Source: Amycolatopsis acidiphila
GTDB taxonomy: Bacteria > Actinomycetota > Actinomycetes > Mycobacteriales > Pseudonocardiaceae
NCBI RefSeq assembly: GCF_021391495.1
Contig: NZ_CP090063.1
Coordinates: 3,906,001-3,970,000 of the forward strand
Length of the DNA: 64,000 nucleotides
Direction: 5' to 3'
Shown here: positions 58,336 to 64,000 of the stretch, in pieces
How the letters are laid out: each line of letters begins with the position of its first letter
How positions within the stretch are numbered: the stretch's first letter is position 1
The notes under the pieces: generated by a model
The model's input: only the letters and a program-made list of their open reading frames with translations
The model's database searches: none
What the model was told of the DNA's origin: nothing
Translations under genes and position numbers: made by a program

Positions 58336-59786
58336 CACACCTCCACCACGGTCAGCTCGAGCCCCATCAGGTCGGCCACCGCCGTCAGCTCGGCGACGCG
58401 GTGCCCGGTACCCAGCGCCCAGTGGTGGTCGACCCCGGTGCCCGACCACGCGTCGGTCCACTCCCCGGGGTCGCAGCCGAAGTCGACCCGCGAGGTGGTG
58501 TTGCCGATCTGCAGCAGCGGCCCCGGCACGACCTCGCCCTCGGACGCGACCAGGACGAACGTGCCGTCCCGCAGCTGCCCCAGTCCGCACAGGGTCACCG
58601 GCCCGTGCCGGACGTCGAACTCGACGGACACGCCCCAGCCGCGCTTGCCGTGGTACACCCCGAGCCCGCGCAGCAACGGCTTGCGCGCGCTGATCGCCAG
58701 GTGCGCGGGGCCGTCGTGGCCCATCTCGACGACGTTGTCCCGGAAGTTCAGCGCCTGCAGCTCGGTGAACGAGCCGCCCGCGCCGAGCCGGTCCATCAGC
58801 AGCATCGCCAGCGACGCGCGCAGCTCGTACTCGCCGACGGCGGGGATGCCGCGGGCGGTGAGCAGGGACGCGCCCAGGATGAACCCGGCGCCGACGCGCT
58901 CGTGGGTCTCACCGTCGAGGCCGCGGTGGTAGTAGGCGAGCGAGTCGAGCCCGAAGTCCTCGACGAGCCGGTCCAGGGCGACCGAAACCGTGGCGCCCCA
59001 GGCGAAGTCGCCCTCGACGACCGAGTCGTCCAAAGTGAACACCTCGCGCGCGAGCGCCATCCGGGCCCGGGTCTCGGCCTCGGTGACCTTCTCCACCCGG
59101 ACCCGCAGGTCGTCGATCTCGAGGATCTCCACGTGCCCGCCGAGCTGCGCCGAGACCAGGGTGGGGTCGGTGGAGACGTCCATCATGCCCGGGTAGAGGT
59201 GGCCGAGCAGGCCGTGGCGGCCGTGGCGGAACGCCGCGCGGACGCCGGTCGCCTTGATCCACCGCCCGATCTTCGTCCAGGCCCGCTCGTCCTCCAGGTA
59301 CCCCGACACCGACCGGAACTCGACCCCGACCCGGCGGAACGCGTTGGCCATCTCCGGCAGCGGGCAGGCGCCGCAGTACGCGAGCCACGCCCCGGTGTCG
59401 AAGGCGGCGTGGTCCATCGCCTCGGTCGGCTGCAGGTTCAGCAGCAGCACGGGCGAGCCGCTGCGCTGGGCGATGGGGGCCAGCATGCTCGAGGTCAGGT
59501 AGGTGGTGAGGAACCCGATGATCAGGTCGCAGTCGGCCACCCGCAGCTCCTCCGCGGCCACCGCGCCCTCCTGCGCGTCGGAGATGAACCCGACGTCCAC
59601 CACCTCGCAGTCCATCGCGGACAGCCGCTCGGCGACCCGCCGGGCCGAGGCCTGCAGCTGCGGCAGCAGCTCCGGGAACTGCGGCCAGTACGCGCCCAGG
59701 CCACCGGCGACCAGGCCGATCCGGGTCCTGCGCGGGGTGATGCGGTCCAGGCCGCCGCCGGCGGGCCGGGCGAGCGTGTCGGTCAT
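58335..59786 (-). CDS. L-fucose/L-arabinose isomerase family protein
   Basis: 483-residue protein of the fucose/arabinose isomerase superfamily: GLVAGGLGAYWPQFPELLPQ, IIGFLTTYLTSSMLAPIAQR and AYYHRGLDGETHERVGAGFI. It may isomerise a ketose/aldose pair or act as an accessory enzyme. A dedicated rhamnose isomerase is already encoded in this operon, so this gene is an extra sugar step, perhaps for a second deoxy-sugar. Start ATG 59786, 14 bases after the rhaD stop. Substrate cannot be told from sequence. Confidence 0.8.
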   Translation of the reverse strand: MTDTLARPAGGGLDRITPRRTRIGLVAGGLGAYWPQFPELLPQLQASARRVAERLSAMDCEVVDVGFISDAQEGAVAAEELRVADCDLIIGFLTTYLTSSMLAPIAQRSGSPVLLLNLQPTEAMDHAAFDTGAWLAYCGACPLPEMANAFRRVGVEFRSVSGYLEDERAWTKIGRWIKATGVRAAFRHGRHGLLGHLYPGMMDVSTDPTLVSAQLGGHVEILEIDDLRVRVEKVTEAETRARMALAREVFTLDDSVVEGDFAWGATVSVALDRLVEDFGLDSLAYYHRGLDGETHERVGAGFILGASLLTARGIPAVGEYELRASLAMLLMDRLGAGGSFTELQALNFRDNVVEMGHDGPAHLAISARKPLLRGLGVYHGKRGWGVSVEFDVRHGPVTLCGLGQLRDGTFVLVASEGEVVPGPLLQIGNTTSRVDFGCDPGEWTDAWSGTGVDHHWALGTGHRVAELTAVADLMGLELTVVEV

Positions 59787-59800
59787 GTGCTTTTCCCTCC

Positions 59801-61831
59801 TCAGCGAAGGAACGCGGCGGCGACGCCGGCGTCGACGGGCACGTGCAGGCCGGTGGTGTGGGTCAGCTCCCCGCCGGCGAGCGCGAACACCGCGGCGGCG
59901 ACGTGCTCGGGCAGGACCTCGCGCTTGAGGATGGTGCGCTTGGCGTAGAAGGCGCCCAGCTCCTCCTCGGGCACGCCGTACACGGCGGCACGCTGCGCGC
60001 CCCAGCCGCCGGCGAAGATGCCGGACCCGCGGACGACGCCGTCGGGGTTGACGCCGTTGACGCGGATGCCGTGCTCGCCCAGCTCGGCCGCGAGCAGCCG
60101 CACCTGGTGGGCCTGGTCGGCCTTCGCCGCGCCGTAGGCCACGTTGTTGGGGCCGGCGAACACCGAGTTCTTCGAGGAGATGTAGACGACGTCGCCGCCC
60201 ATGCCCTGGGCGATCATCGCCTTCGCCGTGGCACGGGAGACCAGGAACGAGCCCTTGGCCATCACGTCGTGCTGGATGTCCCAGTCCTTCTCGGTGGTCT
60301 CCAGCAGCGGCTTCGAGATCGACAGGCCCGCGTTGTTGACCACGAGGTCGATCCCGCCGAACGCCAGCACGGTCGCGTCCACCGCGGCGGCCACCGCGTC
60401 GGCGTCGGTGACGTTCGCGGTGACGGACACGGCCTTGTCCGGCCCGCCGATGCCGCGCGCGACGTCAGCGGCCGCGTCGGCGTCGAGGTCGGCGATCGCG
60501 ACGCAGGCGCCTTCGGCAGCAAGCCGTTCGGCGATGGCCTTGCCGATGCCGGAACCCGCGCCGGTGACGAGCGCGATCCGGCCGGCGAGCGGCTTGGGTT
60601 CGGGCATCCGCCGCAGCTTCGCCTCTTCCAGTGCCCAGTACTCGATGCGGAACTTCTCGCTCTCGGGGATCGGCGCGTACGTCGACACCGCTTCGGCGCC
60701 CCGCATCACGTTGATCGCGTTGACGTAGAACTCGCCCGCGACGCGCGCGGTCTGCTTGTCCTTGCCGTAGGAGAACATGCCCACACCGGGCACGAGCACG
60801 ATCGCCGGGTCGGCGCCGCGCATCGCGGGGCTCTCCGCGGTGGCGTGGCGCTCGTAGTAGGCCCGGTAGTCCTCGCGGTAGGCCGCGTGCAGCTCCTTCA
60901 GCCGTACCACCACATCCTCGACCGGCGCGGTGGCCGGGAGGTCGAGCACGAGCGGGCGGACCTTCGTGCGCAGGAAGTGGTCCGGGCACGAGGTGCCCAG
61001 CGCCGCGAGCGGGGCGAGCTTCTCCCGCGACAGGAACTCCAGCACCACCTCGCTGTCGGTGTAGTGGCCCACCTGGCGCTGGTCGGTCGAGGCGAGGCCG
61101 CGCAGCACCGGCGCGAGCGCGGCGGCGCGAGCCCGGCGTTCGGCCTCCGGCAACGGCTCGAAGCCGGGGACGAGGGCACCGAACGGCTCGGCCCTGCCGC
61201 GCTCGGCGAGGAACCGCTCGGCGGTGTGGATGATCTCCAGCGAGTTGTGCCGGCATTCCTCGGAGGTGTCGCCCCACGCGGTGATGCCGTGCCCGCCGAG
61301 GATCACGCCGATCGCCCGCGGGCTGGCCTCCTTCACCGCGGCGATGTCCAGGCCCAGCTGGAACCCGGGGCGGCGCCAGTCGACCCACGCCACGCGGTCG
61401 CCGAAGCACTCCTTGGTCAGCGCGGCCCCGTCGGCGGCCGTGGCGAGCGCGATGCCGGAGTCCGGGTGCAGGTGGTCGACGTGGGCGGCGTCGACGAGCC
61501 CGTGCATGGCGGTGTCGATGGACGGCGCGGCGCCGCCGCGGCCGTGCAGGCAGTAGTCGAACGCGGCGACCATCTCGTCCTCGCGTTCGACGCCGGGGTA
61601 GACCTCGGCGAGCGCCCGCAGCCGGTCAAGTCGCAGCACGGCGAGCCCGGCCTCGGTCAGCGTGCCGAGGTCACCACCGGAACCCTTGACCCACAACAGT
61701 TCGGTGGGCTTCGCGGTGACCGGGTCGAGTACCTCGCCCTTGGCGGAGGTGTTGCCGCCGGCGTAGTTGGTGTTGCGCGGGTCGGCGCCGAGCGCGTTGC
61801 TGCGCGCGACCAGCTCTTCGGGCACGGTCAT
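59801..61831 (-). CDS. rhaD: Bifunctional rhamnulose-1-phosphate aldolase / short-chain dehydrogenase
   Basis: 676-residue fusion. The N-terminal class II aldolase domain (about 1-420; NTNYAGGNTSAKGEVLD, DHLHPDSGIALA, GGHGITAWGD) splits rhamnulose-1-phosphate to DHAP and L-lactaldehyde; the C-terminal SDR (about 430-676; TGAGSGIGKAIAERLAAEGA, catalytic YGAAK) oxidises the lactaldehyde. ATG 61831 follows GGGGAG; an ATG at 61849 would add six residues and start inside the RhaI stop region. Common in Actinobacteria and rhizobia. Symbol for the aldolase-dehydrogenase fusion varies. Confidence 0.92.
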   Translation of the reverse strand: MTVPEELVARSNALGADPRNTNYAGGNTSAKGEVLDPVTAKPTELLWVKGSGGDLGTLTEAGLAVLRLDRLRALAEVYPGVEREDEMVAAFDYCLHGRGGAAPSIDTAMHGLVDAAHVDHLHPDSGIALATAADGAALTKECFGDRVAWVDWRRPGFQLGLDIAAVKEASPRAIGVILGGHGITAWGDTSEECRHNSLEIIHTAERFLAERGRAEPFGALVPGFEPLPEAERRARAAALAPVLRGLASTDQRQVGHYTDSEVVLEFLSREKLAPLAALGTSCPDHFLRTKVRPLVLDLPATAPVEDVVVRLKELHAAYREDYRAYYERHATAESPAMRGADPAIVLVPGVGMFSYGKDKQTARVAGEFYVNAINVMRGAEAVSTYAPIPESEKFRIEYWALEEAKLRRMPEPKPLAGRIALVTGAGSGIGKAIAERLAAEGACVAIADLDADAAADVARGIGGPDKAVSVTANVTDADAVAAAVDATVLAFGGIDLVVNNAGLSISKPLLETTEKDWDIQHDVMAKGSFLVSRATAKAMIAQGMGGDVVYISSKNSVFAGPNNVAYGAAKADQAHQVRLLAAELGEHGIRVNGVNPDGVVRGSGIFAGGWGAQRAAVYGVPEEELGAFYAKRTILKREVLPEHVAAAVFALAGGELTHTTGLHVPVDAGVAAAFLR

Positions 61832-61836
61832 GGTGT

Positions 61837-63012
61837 TCAGGCTCCCCATCCGGCCTGCCGGCCCCCGGCCCGCTCGGCCTCGATCTGCTGCTGGTAACCA
61901 CTGCGGTGATACGCCGCGACCGGGTCCGGGTCGAGCCCGTCCTCGGTGCGCAGCTCCGCCAGGATCGGGCGGACGTCGGTGTTGTAGGCGTCCATCAGTA
62001 CCGCGTTCGCGCCGAGCACGTCGCCGGAGAGCTGGGCCGCGCGCAGTGCGTCGCGGTCGACCAGCAGCGCCTTGGCGGTCGCCTCCTGCACGTTCAGCAC
62101 CGAGCGGATGACCGCCGGGATCTTCGTCTCGATGTTGTGGCACTGGTCGAGCATGAAGTTGATGCCGTAGGACGGGTCGAGCGCGCCCCCGCGGACGATC
62201 TCGTACATGATCCGGAACAGCTGGAACGGGTCCGCCGCACCGGCCATCAGGTCGTCGTCGGCGTAGAAGCGCGAGTTGAAGTCGAACGCGCCCAGCTTTC
62301 CGGCCCGCAACAGGAACGCGACGATGAACTCGATGTTCGTGCCCGGCGCGTGGTGGCCGGTGTCGATGCACACCGTCGCCTTCGGGCCGAGCTCCAGGCA
62401 GTGCGCGTAGGACGTGCCCCAGTCGGGCACGTCGGTGGCGTAGAACGCGGGCTCGAACAGCTTGTACTCCAGCAGCATCCGCTGGTCGTCGCCGAGCCGC
62501 CCGTAGGTCTCGCGCAGCGCCTCGGCCAGGCGGTCCTGCCGGTCGCGCAGGTCGTCCTGACCGGGGTAGTTCAGGCCGTCGGCGAACCACAGCTTCAGAT
62601 CGCGCGAGCCCGTGGCGTCCATGATGGAGACCGCCTCGAGCAGGTGGTCGGTGGCCTTGCGGCGGATGCCCGGGTCGGGGTTGGTCACCGAGCCGAGCTT
62701 GTAGTCCTCGTCCTGGAAGACGTTGGTGTTGATGGCGCCGATCCGCACGCCGAGGTCCGCCGCGTAGCGGGTCAGCGCACCGAAGTCTTCGACCCGGTCC
62801 CACGGGATGTGCAGCGCGACGCTCGGCGCCACCCCGGTGAACCGGTGCACCGTCGCCGCGTCCGCGATCTTCTCCTCCGGCGTGCGGGGCACGCCCGGCT
62901 GCGGGAACACCTTGAACCGGGTGCCGGAGTTGGCGTAACCCCACGACGGGGTCTCGATCCGCTGCGCCCGCAGGGCTTGCTTCACAGCCGTTAGGTCGGT
63001 CAAAACGATCAC
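61837..63012 (-). CDS. rhaI: L-rhamnose isomerase (RhaI type)
   Basis: 391-residue TIM-barrel isomerase of the non-RhaA rhamnose isomerase family. PSWGYANSGTRFKVFPQPGV is the N-terminal block; GAINTNVFQDEDYKLGSVTN and LLEYKLFEPAFYATDVPDWG carry metal ligands, and CIDTGHHAPGTNIEFIVAFL the catalytic site. It converts L-rhamnose to L-rhamnulose. GTG 63012 overlaps the mutarotase stop (GTGA); TTG 63003 is an alternative. Ends five bases before rhaD. Confidence 0.92.
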   Translation of the reverse strand: MIVLTDLTAVKQALRAQRIETPSWGYANSGTRFKVFPQPGVPRTPEEKIADAATVHRFTGVAPSVALHIPWDRVEDFGALTRYAADLGVRIGAINTNVFQDEDYKLGSVTNPDPGIRRKATDHLLEAVSIMDATGSRDLKLWFADGLNYPGQDDLRDRQDRLAEALRETYGRLGDDQRMLLEYKLFEPAFYATDVPDWGTSYAHCLELGPKATVCIDTGHHAPGTNIEFIVAFLLRAGKLGAFDFNSRFYADDDLMAGAADPFQLFRIMYEIVRGGALDPSYGINFMLDQCHNIETKIPAVIRSVLNVQEATAKALLVDRDALRAAQLSGDVLGANAVLMDAYNTDVRPILAELRTEDGLDPDPVAAYHRSGYQQQIEAERAGGRQAGWGA

Positions 63013-63338
63013 TTTCCTTCTTCCAGGTGGAAGACCTCTTCGAGCAGCAGGAACCCCTCGTCGGGGCCGCGCCCGTCCAGGCCGGTGAAAAACTCCGCCA
63101 TCTCCGCCTGCCAGCGGGCGTTGACCTCGGTGCGGGCCATCGCCGCCTGGGCGGCTTCGAGGTCTTCGGCCTCCACATAGCCCACGAGCAGCCCGTCGTC
63201 GCGCAGGAACAGCGAATAGTTGTGCCAGCCGGTGTCGCGCAGCGCCTGCTGCATCTCCGGCCACACCGCGCGGTGCCGCCCGGCGTACTCGGCCATCCGC
63301 TCGGGCTTCACCCGCAGGCAGAAGCAGTACCGTGCCAC
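63009..63338 (-). CDS. rhaM: L-rhamnose mutarotase
   Basis: 109-residue ferredoxin-fold mutarotase: YCFCLRVKPERMAEYAGRHR with catalytic His, HNYSLFLRDDGLLVGYVEAE, RTEVNARWQAEMAEFFTGLD. It interconverts the anomers of L-rhamnose for the isomerase. It overlaps rhaI by GTGA and follows the rhamnose-binding protein gene by 59 bases with a terminator between them. Start at 63338. Confidence 0.92.
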   Translation of the reverse strand: MARYCFCLRVKPERMAEYAGRHRAVWPEMQQALRDTGWHNYSLFLRDDGLLVGYVEAEDLEAAQAAMARTEVNARWQAEMAEFFTGLDGRGPDEGFLLLEEVFHLEEGK

Positions 63339-63356
63339 GCTCAGTCCTTTGTGGAG

Positions 63357-63390
63357 TCCGGCCGGGCCGCGACCCCGCGGCCCGGCCGGA
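63357..63390 (-). terminator. GC-rich hairpin between rhaS and rhaM
   Basis: Perfect 15-base stem (arms 63357-63371 and 63376-63390) with an ACCC loop, eight bases past the rhaS stop. Without a U-tract it may act as a partial terminator or mRNA stabiliser, giving more binding protein than enzymes. Confidence 0.7.
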
Positions 63391-63397
63391 AGTGCCG

Positions 63398-64000
63398 TCA
63401 GAAGTTGTACTGGTCGATGTTCTTGCTGTCGAACACGGTCGGCGGGCCGAGCACGATCTCGCCGCCCGCACCGATCGTGTACTCACCGAGCTTGCCCGCC
63501 TTGAACTTCTGGCCCTCGGCACCGGTGATCTGACCCGAGGCCAGCGCGACACCCGCGTAGGCGGCGAGGTAGCCGATGTCGGCCGGGTTCCAGAGCGCGA
63601 ACTCCTTGGCCGTGCCGTCCTTGACGTACTCGCGCATCTGGTTCGGGGTGCCGAGACCGGTCACCGCGACCCTGCCCTTGTAGCTGGAGGAGGAGATGTA
63701 GCGCGCGGCCGCCGCGATGCCGACGGTGGTCGGTGAGACGATGACCTTCAGGTTCGGGAACGACTGCAGCAGGCCCTGCGCCTCCTGGAACGACTTCTGG
63801 TCGTCGTCGTTGCCGTAGGCGATCTTGTCCAGCTTCAGGCCCGCGTACTCCGGCTTGGCCAGCTCCTGCTTGACCACGTCGATCCACGCGTTCTGGTTGG
63901 TGGCGTTCGGCGTCGCGGACAGAATGGCGATCTCACCGGATCCGCCGGCCAGCTCGCTCGCCATCTTCACCAGCTGCTCGCCGATGCCCTGCGTGGTGGC
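63398..64000 (-). CDS. rhaS: Rhamnose ABC transporter substrate-binding protein, partial
   Basis: C-terminal 200 residues of a periplasmic-binding protein of the ribose/rhamnose group (peripla_BP_4): EIAILSATPNATNQNAWIDV, YKGRVAVTGLGTPNQMREYV and ALWNPADIGYLAAYAGVALA are RhaS-like. The reading frame is open at 64000, so the signal peptide and N-terminal lobe lie outside. First visible gene of the rhamnose operon; permease and ATPase genes presumably lie further upstream. Confidence 0.9.
   Translation of the reverse strand, partial: ATTQGIGEQLVKMASELAGGSGEIAILSATPNATNQNAWIDVVKQELAKPEYAGLKLDKIAYGNDDDQKSFQEAQGLLQSFPNLKVIVSPTTVGIAAAARYISSSSYKGRVAVTGLGTPNQMREYVKDGTAKEFALWNPADIGYLAAYAGVALASGQITGAEGQKFKAGKLGEYTIGAGGEIVLGPPTVFDSKNIDQYNF

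Noticed and set aside
59843..61897. 684-codon plus-strand open frame opposite rhaD
   Set aside because: Shadow frame; the minus-strand aldolase-dehydrogenase is complete and fits the operon.
1..64000. tRNA or rRNA genes, insertion sequences, prophage, PKS/NRPS genes
   Set aside because: None recognised by eye on either strand; a covariance-model and HMM scan would be needed to exclude small RNAs.

Overview
The window is 64 kb of very GC-rich DNA (roughly 70% G+C by eye) with GTG starts, 4-base ATGA/GTGA gene overlaps and codon use typical of an actinomycete. MptB-type mannosyltransferase, a DesA3-like desaturase with its reductase, F420/LLM oxidoreductases, DUF3090/SCO1664/DUF3097 proteins and Asp23 gene sets point to Pseudonocardiaceae, possibly an Amycolatopsis relative. 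No rRNA, tRNA, CRISPR array, insertion sequence or prophage gene was recognised.

Layout. 1-2515: SPFH/NfeD membrane pair and a DUF3097 protein. 2512-4403: frameshifted MFS exporter divergent from an HxlR repressor. 4400-8370: nine-gene envelope operon (ECF sigma, zinc anti-sigma/Asp23 fusion, further Asp23 proteins, DUF2273, DUF6286, AmaP). 8486-10706: APH(6)-like kinase, SCO1664 and DUF3090. 10819-13986: S9 peptidase, LD-carboxypeptidase and F420 enzyme, convergent with mptB. 15591-20945: complete peptide ABC transporter. 21088-28057: YVTN propeller protein, XRE regulator divergent from a zinc alcohol dehydrogenase, Acg-like protein, polysaccharide deacetylase lipoprotein, frameshifted RpiR regulator, maleate isomerase-like protein.

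28061-35257 (minus strand) is the most interesting part: seven overlapping genes bounded by a strong terminator upstream and a convergent gene downstream. Four of them match the enzyme set that builds the P-N bond of the Campylobacter jejuni capsule phosphoramidate: a PEP-synthase-like glutamine kinase, an APS-kinase-like enzyme, a class I glutaminase and a nucleotidyltransferase. They are followed by an MFS exporter, a sulfotransferase-fold enzyme and a methyltransferase. The inferred route is glutamine, phospho-glutamine, CDP-glutamine, CDP-phosphoramidate, 3'-phospho-CDP-phosphoramidate, then transfer to an unknown acceptor, methylation and export. No capsule or glycosyltransferase genes lie beside it.

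35430-47793: MHS transporter, HAD phosphatase, sulfite-oxidase-like protein with DUF6510, class F sortase with a secreted partner, YbdK ligase, aldehyde dehydrogenase, acetyltransferase, two damaged genes, SigJ-type sigma factor, methyltransferase and LLM oxidoreductase. 47836-51087: response regulator, CHASE3-type histidine kinase and receiver-PP2C phosphatase. 51274-54378: fatty acid desaturase with its reductase, and a lipoprotein. 54365-56768: hydrolase and LLM oxidoreductase divergent from a MarR regulator. 56887-64000: L-rhamnose catabolic operon with an additional fucose/arabinose-isomerase-like gene.

Four genes (near 3350, 26912, 44145 and 44995) need the same kind of one-base correction, each fixed by adding one base in a G/C-rich run. 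This looks more like consensus error than four independent pseudogenes.
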